This document shows positions 8,562-17,981 of a stretch of 64,000 nucleotides of DNA, piece by piece; positions within the stretch are counted from its first letter, which is position 1, and every line of letters starts with the position of its first letter. Below the pieces are notes generated by a model. That model saw only the letters and a program-made list of their open reading frames with translations, had not been told where the DNA came from and ran no database searches. The stretch lies in NCBI RefSeq assembly GCF_022213065.1, contig NZ_JAKLJA010000025.1:53929-117928 (forward strand). Reading direction: 5' to 3'. The position numbers and the translations under genes are program-made. The DNA is from Paraburkholderia tagetis. Lineage in GTDB: Bacteria > Pseudomonadota > Gammaproteobacteria > Burkholderiales > Burkholderiaceae.

Positions 8562-9227
8562 GTCACCCGTCACCGATTTACAGTTCCCAACTTATTTTGG
8601 AAGACTCCAGCATTCGGAGGGCAGAGGGGTGTATGCCATTGTCGAAGTCCTCATGGGTCGAATCAGCATGCCATTTGCAATCGCCACTTGAAACCACGAC
8701 AGCGCCGCTCCAGTGACGCGACCGCTTCACAGCCGTTCCCGCATGGGTACGACAGCGTACCGACTTCCGGGCTGATCGCGCATAGGGTAGGTTGACTCGA
8801 CTCGAACGCATTCCGCGACGCTTCGGATTCGTTCTCCTGCCGCATGCCCGGTATGCAGACAGAGTACACATCGGCGCCGAGCACCCTCGGTAGGGCGCCT
8901 CGATGAGCATCGTTCATGTGCCGCGCTTCAAATGTCATCGCCTCGACAGCAATGGATACCAGGGGCCGCGAGCCGGTGCTGCTCAAAGCGATGCGTGGTG
9001 CGATACAACAACGATGCCGGCTGAGCATGTCGACGAAACCGGCGCGCATGCCAGCACGAAAACTGCTCGAATCGAACAAGTTTTTAGGCCCGCATGACGG
9101 CGGGCGATTGCAGGCGAAGCGCTCGGCGCCCTGGCCCGGAACAGAGTCGGATCGGCGCGCGCGTCGCACCGTCACGCTGGCCGGCGAAGTTCGCCGGCAT
9201 TTCGCGAAATGAACACAGGAGTGGGTC
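8562..9227. other. Intergenic region of 666 bases
   Basis: No reading frame on either strand shows a recognisable domain or a convincing start. The only structured element seen is the GTAC-N6-GTAC motif at 8747-8766. Long open frames here are expected from the high GC content. Confidence 0.5.
8747..8766. promoter_or_regulatory. GTAC-N6-GTAC motif, copy A
   Basis: GTACGACAGCGTACCGACTT, preceded by GCATGG. The same 26 bases recur with two differences on the opposite strand at 14070-14095. It lies in a long gene-free stretch upstream of the PRC-barrel gene. Confidence 0.45.
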
Positions 9228-9653
9228 ATGACACCAGTTTCTCCCAGCAATCAATTGCCGAGCGACAGTAGCGGCGCCCGGATCATCGGTCACGCAACCA
9301 GCAGAGGCGGGGCCGGCCCGAACGTCATGGCGGCCACCACGCTGACTGGCGACAAGGTTCTATCGTCGGATGGCAAGGAGATCGGAAAGATTGCCGACAT
9401 CATGCTCGACGTACGCAGCGGCCGGATCGCGTACGTCGTGCTGTCTTGTGGGGGCTTTCTCGGGATGGGCGACAAACTTTTAGCCGTGCCGTGGGGAGCG
9501 TTCACACTGGATACCGACGAGAAATGCTTCCGGCTCGATGCGACGGAAGAGCGGATGAAGAGCGCATCCGGATTCGACAAGGACCATTGGCCTGCGATGG
9601 CAGATTCGCAATGGGGGTGGGCGCTTCGTTCGGACAACACTCCGCCGATGTAG
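9228..9653 (+). CDS. PRC-barrel domain protein
   Basis: 141 residues. Residues about 30-100 form the PRC-barrel: TTLTGDKVLSSDGKEIGKIA, then DIMLDVRSGRIAYVVLSCGG and LLAVPWGAFTLD. This beta-barrel fold occurs in photosynthetic reaction centre H subunits, in RimM, and in many small stand-alone stress proteins that bind other proteins. The C-terminal 40 residues are polar with an HWPAMADSQWGW motif typical of the stand-alone Burkholderia version. It is complete. CsbD and PRC-barrel genes often occur together in stress-response clusters, as here. Confidence 0.85.
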   Translation: MTPVSPSNQLPSDSSGARIIGHATSRGGAGPNVMAATTLTGDKVLSSDGKEIGKIADIMLDVRSGRIAYVVLSCGGFLGMGDKLLAVPWGAFTLDTDEKCFRLDATEERMKSASGFDKDHWPAMADSQWGWALRSDNTPPM

Positions 9654-9830
9654 TGACACGTCAGCAAGAGGCTCGGCCGGCATTCCGCCATACACGCACC
9701 AGCGTGACTGCGGAATGCGGCGAGCGATTGCTGCTTTTTCAAATTCCGCCGTATCGCGTGCGTCGCTCAACACGCTGATTGCGACGGGCGGCAGGTCATC
9801 CAGCCAGCAGTTTTTTCCAGAGCATTCATC

Positions 9831-10019
9831 ATGAACAAGGATCAAGTCAAGGGCGTCGCAGAGAAGGCAAAGGGCAAGGTCAACGAGGTGATTGGCCGAG
9901 CCACTGGTGACACGAAGCAGGAAGTCAAAGGCGATGTCCAGCAAGCAATCGGCGAAGTGCAGAAGAAGTACGGTGACGCCAAGGAAGCGATCAAGAAGCA
10001 GGCGAAGAAGGCGCATTGA
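9831..10019 (+). CDS. CsbD-like stress protein, second copy
   Basis: 62 residues: MNKDQVKGVAEKAKGKVNEV, then IGRATGDTKQEVKGDVQQAI and a lysine-rich end (AIKKQAKKAH). It follows the PRC-barrel gene by 177 bp on the same strand. The first 40 residues differ from the copy at 7508 by only a few conservative changes, while the tails diverge. The charged, low-hydrophobicity composition fits the CsbD family. Confidence 0.88.
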   Translation: MNKDQVKGVAEKAKGKVNEVIGRATGDTKQEVKGDVQQAIGEVQKKYGDAKEAIKKQAKKAH

Positions 10020-10289
10020 TCGCTGCGTCAGTCACGACAGAGGGATGCCGCGATACTGCGGCATCCGATCGCCGCACAATCGCCGCAGGCTGGCGTTACC
10101 CCGTATCGCAGATTGCAGGACAGGACGTAGGGGCACGGATCACGCGAAGACTTTCCGCCCAATGCATTGGCGCCATGGAAGCCCGTGCGCGGCGCGACGC
10201 GCGGTGACATTCGCCAGCGGCGCTGACGAACGAAGTGTCACGCGTGCAACCAGCCCAACCCGTATGCCGTCACGAGCCGGAGCATATCG

Positions 10290-11225
10290 ATGAATGCAAC
10301 TGCCGGAACCCCAGCCGGCCGCAAGCTACGCAAGGCGGCGCTGATGGCGTCGATACTGGTGACGTGTTGCCTGCTATGCCCGGGAGGAGCGTCGGCAAGC
10401 GGCGTGGACGACGCGGTCAACTTGCGCGAAACGTACCAGAAGCTGATTCCCCGGCTCGAGCATAACCAGTTCAAGCGCCAGTTGTATCTCGATTCTGAGG
10501 AATCGACTTCCACGCTCAAGGGCGAGGTCTACGCAGTGATGAACTACCCGTTCGCGACCGTCAATGGCGCGTTCAATGACCTGTCGCAAGGCCCGTTGAA
10601 CTGGTGCGATGCATTAATCTTGCATCCGAACATCAAGTATTGTCGTACCACCAGCGGCGGCGGCAATACGCTGATCGTGAATGTCAGCACGAAGGAAGTT
10701 GCCGAAGCGCTCAGCACGACCTACCGGGTGCAATTCGAATACGACGCGGCGACCACCGGCCCGGGATACTTGCAGGTGAAGCTCCATGCGGACCAAGGAC
10801 CATTGAACACCCGGGATTATCGGATCGCTCTGGAAGCGGTGGCGCTTGGCGGCGACCGCACGTTTCTGCATCTGACCTATGCCTATAGCTACGGCGTGAT
10901 CGGGCGTCTTGCCATGAAGGCCTATCTGGCCGCCTTCGGTCGCGGCAAGGTCGGCTTCACCGAGATCGCCGATCCGTCCGCGGCTCAGGCGGAATACATC
11001 GGCGGGATGCGCGGCCTCATGGAGCGCAACACGATGCGTTACTACTTGGCCATCGATGCCTATCTCGGCGCGCTGTCCAGCCCGCCCGACAAGCGATTGG
11101 AGCAACGCCTGACCGACTGGTTCGACGCTAGCGAGCGATATCCGCTGCAACTGCACGAAATGGATCGACAGCAGTACATGCAGATGAAATATGACGAATA
11201 CCAGCGCCAGCAGACCCAGCAGTAG
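10290..11225 (+). CDS. Conserved periplasmic protein of unknown function
   Basis: 311 residues with an N-terminal signal segment (AALMASILVTCCLLCPGGAS, cleavage near SAS). The mature part contains LNWCDALILHPNIKYCRTTS with two cysteines that could form a disulfide, a YRVQFEYDAATTGPGYLQVK segment, and a Gln-rich tail. The alternating beta strands and the phrase LNTRDYRIALEAVALGGDRT are compatible with a START/SRPBCC-like lipid-binding fold, but this is inference from pattern only. It lies 156 bp upstream of the phospholipase D-family gene on the same strand, so a role in membrane lipid handling is plausible. No enzyme motif was seen. Confidence 0.55.
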   Translation: MNATAGTPAGRKLRKAALMASILVTCCLLCPGGASASGVDDAVNLRETYQKLIPRLEHNQFKRQLYLDSEESTSTLKGEVYAVMNYPFATVNGAFNDLSQGPLNWCDALILHPNIKYCRTTSGGGNTLIVNVSTKEVAEALSTTYRVQFEYDAATTGPGYLQVKLHADQGPLNTRDYRIALEAVALGGDRTFLHLTYAYSYGVIGRLAMKAYLAAFGRGKVGFTEIADPSAAQAEYIGGMRGLMERNTMRYYLAIDAYLGALSSPPDKRLEQRLTDWFDASERYPLQLHEMDRQQYMQMKYDEYQRQQTQQ

Positions 11226-11381
11226 CCTGGGGAATGCGCTGGCGAGATAAGCAAGCGCCAGCGCCGGTGCACTGCGATTCGTCATGGGAATCGTTGCGCA
11301 AATGTGTGGATGGAAGGTACGGTGCCGCTTCGAGTGATGAGATGAAGCCAGACCCGCCGCGCCGGTTTTTCGGGAAAGTCG

Positions 11382-12779
11382 ATGATGATTCGCTCACTGA
11401 CAGGGATTGCGACAACGGCCTGCTGCCTGGCGATCGCAGGTGGTTGCGCGAGCCTGCCCGATACCCAGTTCCTGGGAGATCGCTACGCCACCCAGGCGGC
11501 GCGATTTGAAAACGCCTGGGGCCCGTTATCGGCGAAGCGTAGCTCTGCCATCGTCACGAATCTCAAGCGAAACGCCGGAGATGCAGCGCTTCTGGACAAG
11601 CAGATCACACTCGAGCAAGCCATCAGTGGCAGTCCGCTCGTGGTCGGCAATGAGGTCCGCTTGTTGCAGGATGGCCCGGCGACCTATCACGCCATGTTCG
11701 CGGCCATGGCCGCGGCGAAAGATCACATCAACCTGGAGACCTTCGGCATCGACGACAGTGACGTAGGGCGACAATTCGCCGATGTGCTGATCGCCCAGCA
11801 GTCGCGCGGCGTCCAGGTGAACCTGATCTACGACAGCGTTGGTGCACTCGGCACGCCCAGAACCTATTTCGATCGACTACGGGCCGCCGGAATACAGGTA
11901 GTGGAATTCAATCCGGTAAATCCGTTGTCGACGCGCAAGCCTTGGACGCTGAATCATCGCGATCACCGCAAGCTCCTGATCGTCGATGGGCGCACCGCGT
12001 TTCTCGGTGGCATCAACATCAGCAGCGTCTACTCGAGCGGCTCTTCCGGCAGGCGTCGTTCGGACTCGACCGCCAAGGCAGGCGCGGCGGGCGGGTGGCG
12101 CGACACGGACGTGCAGATCAGCGGCCCGGTTGTCGCCGAATTTCAGAAACTGTTCGTGCAGACCTGGAACAATCAGAACGGAAAACCGTTGACCGAGCTT
12201 CACTATTTTCCCGAGCTGTTGCGTCAAGGCTCGGAGATCGTTCGCGCCGTTGGAAGCACGCCAGATGATCCGTTCAGTCTCATTTATCTGATGCTCATCG
12301 CGGCGATCAGCAATGCGGAACAACGTGTGTATCTCACCAACGCCTACTTCGTCCCCGATCCGCAGCTGGTCAAGGCGTTGGTCGACGCGGCGAAGCGTGG
12401 CGTCGACGTCCGACTGATTCTGCCCAGAAACTCCGATTCGGCATCGGCGTTTTATGCCGGCCGCTCGCACTACGAGGATCTGCTGGAAGCCGGCGTCAAA
12501 ATCTACGAGCGACGCGGCGCGCTGTTGCATGCCAAAACCGCGATCGTGGATGGTGTCTGGTCGTGTGTCGGTTCCAGCAATCTGGATTGGCGCAGTGCGC
12601 TGGACAACGATGAAATCAATGCGGTCGTCCTGAGCCAGACATTCGCACAAAGTATGGAGACCGCCTTCACCGAGGATATGGCCGCTTCCGATGAGATCAG
12701 CCGGGAAAGCTGGAAGCACAGGTCATTGCTACTGCGGCTCAAGGAGTGGACAGCCCGGTTGTGGGGCCGTCTTCTATAG
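11382..12779 (+). CDS. Phospholipase D/cardiolipin synthase-like lipoprotein
   Basis: 465 residues. The N-terminus (MMIRSLTGIATTACCLAIAG-GC) looks like a lipoprotein signal with Cys22 as anchor. Two HKD motifs of the phospholipase D superfamily are intact: HRKLLIVDG in the first half and HAKTAIVDG in the second, each followed by the usual GGxNI or GSSNLDWRS. The pair forms one active site that transfers phosphatidyl groups through a phosphohistidine. Family members include cardiolipin synthase ClsB/ClsC and secreted nucleases. A phospholipid-remodelling role in the envelope fits the lipoprotein signal and the upstream neighbour. It is full length, with no frameshift. Confidence 0.85.
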   Translation: MMIRSLTGIATTACCLAIAGGCASLPDTQFLGDRYATQAARFENAWGPLSAKRSSAIVTNLKRNAGDAALLDKQITLEQAISGSPLVVGNEVRLLQDGPATYHAMFAAMAAAKDHINLETFGIDDSDVGRQFADVLIAQQSRGVQVNLIYDSVGALGTPRTYFDRLRAAGIQVVEFNPVNPLSTRKPWTLNHRDHRKLLIVDGRTAFLGGINISSVYSSGSSGRRRSDSTAKAGAAGGWRDTDVQISGPVVAEFQKLFVQTWNNQNGKPLTELHYFPELLRQGSEIVRAVGSTPDDPFSLIYLMLIAAISNAEQRVYLTNAYFVPDPQLVKALVDAAKRGVDVRLILPRNSDSASAFYAGRSHYEDLLEAGVKIYERRGALLHAKTAIVDGVWSCVGSSNLDWRSALDNDEINAVVLSQTFAQSMETAFTEDMAASDEISRESWKHRSLLLRLKEWTARLWGRLL

Positions 12780-12967
12780 TCGCTTAAGGGCGCGGCGTTA
12801 GCCCGGCAATCTGTTGAGTCAATCGCCAAAGCCCGAAATCAGGGTGCCTGTAAAGCTGACAAGAGGTCCCCGCATGTCAGTCGCCGCTGCTGTTCAGAGA
12901 TCCTCATGCACCCCGTCCGGAACGGGTTCGCCTATTCGTCTGTAATGCTCCGGGTTCGGGCGACTTA

Positions 12968-13869
12968 GAACCCTTAACAAAATGAATGAAGGGGCTGTTA
13001 ACCCTCGACGAATGCTGTTAACCTTTTCATTGTTTCGACGACGAAAAGGACATGGCCAAGCCGATACTCGACGACGAACTTTGGGCACTCATCGAACCGT
13101 TGCTGCCCCCTCCCAAACTACGGCGAACCCGTTATCCGGGGCGCAAGCCGCTCGACAATCGTGCGGTGCTCACCGGCATTCTCTTCATCTTGCAGACAGG
13201 CCTGCGCTGGGACCTGCTGCCTCGCGAGATGGGTTGCGGCAGCGGCATGAGTTGCTGGCGTCGCCTACGTGACTGGCAAGCCGCTGGCGTCTGGGAGCAG
13301 TTGCACGAGGTGCTGCTTGCGCGATTGCGCGCAGCCGACCAAATCGACTGGTCTCGCGTCATCGTCGATTCCTCTTCAATCCGCGCTGTGGGCTCAGGTC
13401 AAAAACAGGACCGAATCCCACAGACCGCGCGCGACCCGGTTCGAAGCACCATCTCATCACCGAAGCGCAGGGCATCCCGCTCGCTGTGATTCTGACCGGC
13501 GCCAACCGCAACGACGTCACTCAACTTCAGGCGCTGGTCGAGGCAATTCCGCCAATCCGCGGCAAGCGCGGCAAACCACTATCAAAGCCTCGGGTCGTTC
13601 AGGGCGACAGAGGCTACGACCATGACAAATATCGCCGTCCACTGCATGCCGCCGGCATTGCAACCGAAATCGCTCGACGTGGCCAGCCTCATGGTAGTGG
13701 GCTAGGCAAAACACGCTGGGTTGTAGAGCGGACCATCTCGTGGCTTCACAACTTCCGCCGACTGCGCATCCGCTTCGAACAGCTCGCTTTCATCCACGAG
13801 GCTTTCCTCAGAATCGCCTGCTGCATCATATGCTGGCGACACCTGAAAAAGTCATTCTGTTAACACCTC
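12968..13869 (+). mobile_element. IS5-family insertion sequence (IS427-like group), about 902 bp
   Basis: The ends read GAACCCTTAACAAAATGA on the left and, on the opposite strand, GAGGTGTTAACAGAATGA on the right, imperfect inverted repeats sharing TTAACAxAATGA. The element is flanked by a 3-bp duplication, TTA at 12965-12967 and 13870-13872, which fits the TNA/TTA-type target sites of this group. It carries one transposase gene in two overlapping frames. Exact ends could shift by one base because the target duplication and ends share sequence. Confidence 0.75.
13052..13863 (+). CDS. IS5-family transposase made by programmed -1 frameshift
   Basis: The first frame encodes the N-terminal part (LLPPPKLRRTRYPGRKPLDN, GILFILQTGLRWDLLPREMG) up to SRVIVDSSSIRAVGSG, which carries the first catalytic Asp. 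The second frame supplies VILTGANRNDVTQLQAL, the second Asp in VQGDRGYD and the Glu region WVVERTISWLHNFRRLRIRF. A -1 slip on the CAAAAAC run near 13403 would join them as GQKTGPNP, the usual family sequence. A/AAA slippery runs at this position are characteristic of IS427-type elements, so the gene is probably functional. The two frames are complete and without other disruption. Confidence 0.8.
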
Positions 13870-14069
13870 TTAGTCCAGTTTCGGCCTCGATGACATGGAC
13901 TCTGATGGCTTCGCAAATCACGCGGGCTCTCGACGGATGCGTGATTCCATCCACGATGATTTCTTCAGGTGCGTGCCAGTCGATCCCGCGCTTTCCGAAC
14001 GATGGCGATAACGCTGCGTCGCGGACACATTTCAAGCAAGTCGATCTACGATATGTGCGGCCTGTCTGG

Positions 14070-14089
14070 AAGTCGGTACGCTGCTGTAC
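14070..14089. promoter_or_regulatory. GTAC-N6-GTAC motif, copy B
   Basis: On the minus strand it reads GTACAGCAGCGTACCGACTT with GCATGG in front, almost identical to copy A. It lies about 40 bp upstream of the likely start of the interrupted small gene, on the same strand, which suits an operator or promoter element. Confidence 0.45.
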
Positions 14090-14523
14090 CCATGCCAGAA
14101 CGTCGGTTGAAGTGGCCGCGTCGCGAGAGCGGCGCCCGAGTGCCTGTTGCGCCACTGGTTCGATTTGACCGGGCAAACCATGCCGGTCATGTCCGGCCAA
14201 GCCTCACCGGCGCCTGCGATGCGCGATGCCAAGACGAGCTGTGCCAAGGCACTTCCGTCACCCCGACACGGCAGGCTCGCGGCATGGATCGATCGTGCCG
14301 GCTGACACTTGCGCGGCAGAGCATGACCGCGCCTCACGTCACGTCGCGCAAGGCAACGAGGCGGATACGTCGGCAACCGAGCTCACGCCACAATAAGACA
14401 ATCACCGAGCGCAATTGAAAACGCGGCCCGTCGAGGCGCCGCGTTTGCTGCGATGATTGGGAGCGAATGGATTTGTTGACTTCGGCTCTTGACTTCGTTG
14501 GCGCACCCCCTCAGTGGGTTCCT
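14090..14523. other. Intergenic region of about 430 bases
   Basis: No recognisable protein or RNA gene was found between the GTAC motif and the entericidin gene. A GC-rich stretch with open frames in several phases is present but none has a start site and domain together. Confidence 0.4.
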
Positions 14524-14658
14524 TTACTTGGGTTCTTGTGCCTCATTCTTAATCGCCTGGCCTCCCTTCGAAATGTCCTGGCCTGCGCCCGCCATCGTGC
14601 TGCAGCCGGCGAGAACTGCGGTACCAGCAATCAGCATCCATGCAATCAATCGAATCAT
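14524..14658 (-). CDS. Entericidin-like small lipoprotein
   Basis: 44 residues: MIRLIAWMLIAGTAVLAGCS then TMAGAGQDISKGGQAIKNEA. The lipobox VLAGC and the mature GxGxDIxxGGxAIxxxA sequence are the entericidin A/B signature. These are tiny membrane lipoproteins linked to stationary-phase and osmotic stress and, in E. coli, to a bacteriolysis toxin-antidote pair. GGGGAAGA precedes the ATG. It is complete. A single copy is present, so the two-gene ecnAB arrangement is not conserved here. Confidence 0.85.
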   Translation of the reverse strand: MIRLIAWMLIAGTAVLAGCSTMAGAGQDISKGGQAIKNEAQEPK

Positions 14659-14759
14659 TATCTTCCCCTTGTTCAAATCACGATCGACCAGATTAATTTT
14701 AGACAATTTTGCTGTCGGTGCCGTCGGTGCCGTCGGTTCCGTCTGTTTCGCCTGTCGGC

Positions 14760-16239
14760 ATCGTTTGACGCGGCATAGACCTCCGCAGCGATTTTCAGAA
14801 ATCGTAGCATCCGCCCCCCATGCGCGACTGGCGGTGACGCTCGCGAACCAGCTCTATTTCGAAAAGGCGCAGCTTCCCCAGGCGATGCTCAACCGTCTCA
14901 TCCGGCTGGCCGCTTTCCAGAATCCGGCGTTCTACCGGGCCCAGGCACGCGGCTTCAGCGTATGGGACAAGCCGCGCATCATCGGTCGTGCCGAGAACTG
15001 CCCGCGCCACATCGCGTTGCCGCGGCGCTGCCTCGACGACGTCATGACGCTGCTGCGCGACAACGACGTCACCTGCGACATCCGCGACGAACGTTACGCG
15101 GGCGAGCCGCTCGTGGTGTCGTTCGCCGGCACGTTGCGCGATGACCAGCAGACGGCCGTGGCCGATCTGCTGCGGCATGACACCGGCATCCTGCATGCGC
15201 CGACAGCGTTCGGCAAGACCGTGACGGCAGCGGCAATGATTGCCCGGCGGGGGTGTCAGCACGCTCGTGCTCGTGCATCGCCGGGAGCTGCTTGAGCAGT
15301 GGCGCGAACGCCTGCAGTCGTTTCTCGCACTCGACGCGCGCGCGATCGGCACGATCGGCGGCGGCAAGTCGAAAGCGACGGGCCAGATCGATGTCGCGAT
15401 GCTGCAGTCGGTGGCGCCCGATGGTATCCGCGGCCAGCTGTTGCAGCGTTGCGGCCATGTCATTGTCGACGAATGTCATCACGTCTCCGCGGATTCCTTC
15501 GAGGCCGTGCTCAAGGGCGTCAATGCACGCTACGTGCTCAGCCTGACGGCGACGCCGGTGCGGCGCGACAGCCAGCAACCCGTGATGTTCATGCTGTGCG
15601 GACCGAACCGGCATGCGGCGAAATCGCCCGCCGGCGCGCCGCAGGTGCTTGAGGTCTTCCCGCAAAGGCTCACCTCCACGGTGGACGTCGCGGCCGACGC
15701 GCCAATCCAGGCGGTGTTCGCACAGCTCGCGCAGGACACACCGCGCACGCAGATGATTGCGGCGGCGGTACGTGAACAGTACGGGCAGGGGCGTAACGTG
15801 CTGGTACTCACCGAGCGGACGGACCATCTCGAAAGCCTGCAGCAGATGCTGCAAGACACGGTGCAGTCGCTGTTCGTGCTGCACGGACGGCTCGGTAGAA
15901 AAGCGCGCGCCACCCAGTTGGCGGTCCTTGACGCGCTGCACAGGGACACGCCACGCGTCGTGCTCGCAACCGGCCGCCTGGTCGGGGAAGGCTTCGACCA
16001 CCCGGCGCTGGACACGCTGGTACTGGGCATGCCGGTCCGCCTGGAAGGGCACGCTGCAGCAGTACGCCGGCCGGCTGCACCGCGAGCATGCAGGCAAGAC
16101 TGGCGTGCGGGTGCTCGATTATGTCGACGGCGGCCATCCGATGCTGCAGCGCATGTGGGAGAAACGCCAGCGCGGCTACCGGGCGACGGGCTACCAGGTA
16201 TGCCCGCCCGGAGAGGCGCTCCAGCTGGCGCTCGCCTGA
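14760..16239 (+). pseudogene. DEAD/DEAH helicase part of a TOTE-type conflict system, frameshifted
   Basis: Three successive plus-strand frames make up a helicase. The first has NRLIRLAAFQNPAFYRAQA and HAPTAFGKTVTAAAMIARRG (motif I/Walker A). The second has LVLVHRRELLEQWRERLQSF, the DECHH box (VIVDECHHVSADSFEAV), LSLTATPVRRDSQQPV and GRLVGEGFDHPALDTLVLGM. The third has QQYAGRLHREHAGKTGVRVL (motif VI). The breaks lie at a G run near 15247 and around 16040, and each would need only one base change. In TOTE systems this helicase follows a primase-like domain and belongs to transposon/defence conflicts. That N-terminal part is absent here, replaced by short GTCGGTGCC repeats at about 14715-14750. 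Confidence 0.75.
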
Positions 16240-16369
16240 AATCGGGCTACCGATCCACATTCCGTACCGCTTCCGGCCTCCAGGGGCGGCTTTCGGCCCA
16301 TCACATTGTATAACCCTCCTTTATCGCAGGCCAATAGCGCCCAAATCAGACCGAGCTTGACCGCGTGCG

Positions 16370-16424
16370 TTGATACGTATATACATGGTACGTAATACAG
16401 TACGATATTCGAGCGAGGAAGCAG
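16370..16424 (+). promoter_or_regulatory. kfrA upstream region with ACGTAATAC motif
   Basis: The AT-rich stretch contains GATACGTATATACATGGTAC and ACGTAATAC at 16390-16398, next to AGTACGATA. The nonamer recurs upstream of both integrase genes (19236, 57957). KfrA proteins of other plasmids repress their own gene by binding repeats in this position, so this is a probable operator. That role is inference. Confidence 0.4.
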
Positions 16425-17417
16425 ATGGCCCGCACCGGTCTTACGCGCATGGACGTAAAGCGCGCCCGCGAGGCGTTGCTCGCGCAGGGGCAGCACACAT
16501 CGATCGACGCGATACGTATCGCGCTCGGCAACACGGGCTCGAAAACCACGATCCACCGGTACCTGAAGGAACTGGAGGAAGATGAGGGCGCGTCACTCAC
16601 ACGCGCCGGGTCGCTCTCGGACGCGATCCAGGATCTGGTGGCCCGGCTCGCGGCCCGCCTGCATGAAGAAGCACAAGCCCTCGTCGACCAGCAGACCGCC
16701 GCTGCGGCCGCGCAGCGCCAGCAGGCGCAGTCCGAAATCGCAAGGCTCGGTGCTGAGCTGGCCACGGTGCGGGAGCAGCTCTCTGGCGCGACCGCCGCCC
16801 TTTCCGTGGAGCAGGAAGCGCACGCCGGGACTCGCGTGGCGCTGCATCAGCGCGACCTGGACGTCGAGCGGCTCACCCAGCAGGTAGGCGACCAGACCGA
16901 GCGCCTTGCCGAGCAGGAAGGCTTCCGCCTGTCGCTTGAGGCCAAGCTCGTGCATGCGCGCGATTCCCTTGAGCACTTCCGTACGGCCTCGCGCGAGCAG
17001 CGCGAACAGGAAGCGCACCGACATGAGCAGCAGGTCCAGCAGGTGCAGGCTGAGCTACGCCAGGCGAACCAGACGGGCATCGTCCGGCAGAACGAGATCA
17101 CACAGCTGAACCGGGACAACGCGCGGCTCGTCGCAGAAGCGACGGCCACGACCCGGCTCGCACGCGATCAGCAGGCACATGGCGAGGCGCTGCAGTCCGC
17201 CCTCAATCGTGCGCTCACCGATCGGGCGCGCGCCGAGGCCGAGCGCGACGCAGCGCACTCGGCAGCCGATGCGCGGGCAGCCGAGCTGCTCCAGGTACGC
17301 GAGGCTCGCGACTCGCTCCGCGCGGACCTCACGAAGCTGGCCGCGCAGCTCGAAGCACAGCAGCAGCTCCTGGTGGACTACCGGATGCGGCTGGGCGGCG
17401 CGGACGCGGCGGGCTGA
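16425..17417 (+). CDS. kfrA: KfrA-type DNA-binding coiled-coil protein
   Basis: 330 residues. The first 60 form the KfrA DNA-binding domain: TRMDVKRAREALLAQGQHTS and IALGNTGSKTTIHRYLKELE, a helix-turn-helix in which TGSKTTIHRYLKEL is diagnostic. From about residue 70 the rest is an uninterrupted alanine/glutamine/glutamate-rich coiled coil with heptads and few prolines, as in IncP KfrA, where it supports filament formation. KfrA is an autoregulated plasmid protein with a role in stable inheritance. GAGGAAGCAG lies directly upstream of the ATG. It is full length. Finding it strongly suggests that this region came from a plasmid. Confidence 0.85.
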   Translation: MARTGLTRMDVKRAREALLAQGQHTSIDAIRIALGNTGSKTTIHRYLKELEEDEGASLTRAGSLSDAIQDLVARLAARLHEEAQALVDQQTAAAAAQRQQAQSEIARLGAELATVREQLSGATAALSVEQEAHAGTRVALHQRDLDVERLTQQVGDQTERLAEQEGFRLSLEAKLVHARDSLEHFRTASREQREQEAHRHEQQVQQVQAELRQANQTGIVRQNEITQLNRDNARLVAEATATTRLARDQQAHGEALQSALNRALTDRARAEAERDAAHSAADARAAELLQVREARDSLRADLTKLAAQLEAQQQLLVDYRMRLGGADAAG

Positions 17418-17450
17418 AAGCGCCGCATCGCGTGCCGAAAGGACATCACA

Positions 17451-17846
17451 ATGGCCACGCGCATCCTTCCCGAGCTACGCAGGAATGGCTGGCAGGTGAC
17501 GATGAGCGAGGCATTCCGGTTCAACGCCATCGAGATCGAGCCCATCGACGGCGGCCTGCGGCGGGCGGGCGATGGCTGGTTCGATGTCGAGATGGGGATC
17601 ACCGTCAACGACCGGACTGTTCGCCTTGAACCAATGCTGGCTGACCTGTTCCGGCGCGATTCGCGGTGGCTCCCTGGCGGGCTCGATACCATTGCCGACA
17701 ATGAAGCAGTCGAACTGAAGACCGATCGCAACGAGCGGTTAGCGGACGTTTGGATGGCGCGATTCGACGTTGAGCCAACACGGGCAAAAGCAGGGCGAAC
17801 ACGCCGTACCTTCTTGATGTGCAAAGCGACTTTCCCGCAGGACTGA
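17451..17846 (+). pseudogene. SNF2-type helicase, N-terminal associated-region fragment
   Basis: The translation ILPELRRNGWQVTMSEAFRF followed by GDGWFDVEMGITVNDRTVRL, EPMLADLFRR and DNEAVELKTDRNERL resembles the region preceding the ATPase domain in bacterial SNF2 helicases (LPxLxxxGWxVxxxxxFRF...WFDLExGVxVDGxRxxLLPxL). About 120 residues remain; no Walker motif or helicase box is present, and the end is unrelated sequence. An ATG with AAAGGACA upstream would allow expression of the fragment, but I judge it broken. The family assignment rests on pattern memory and is moderate. Confidence 0.5.
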
Positions 17847-17981
17847 CAACGCGGGTCATGCGCGGCCCCGCATCTCTCCCGCCGCCCGTGGCCAGTTCAT
17901 CGGCCGGCGGGCCCCGCAGGGGCCGGGCCCAACTGCTTGAGCGCGCGCGGCGCCAGCCTTTTCGTCAGGGCGAACCGGATT

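Larger units (their letters stand above)
12894..14035 (-). pseudogene. Small conserved gene interrupted by the IS5-type element
   Basis: Upstream of the insertion the minus strand encodes GIDWHAPEEIIVDGITHPSR and ARVICEAIRVHVIEAETG. Downstream of it the strand encodes SRPNPEHYRRIGEPVPDGVH-EDL and a stop. Joining the two sides with a single copy of the 3-bp duplication (TAA on this strand) restores one frame through ETGLSRPNPEH. The intact protein would have about 80 residues. The start is uncertain: a TTG at 14035 is the nearest plausible codon. No family is recognised. The reconstruction is direct sequence arithmetic; the claim that it was once expressed is inference. Confidence 0.55.
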
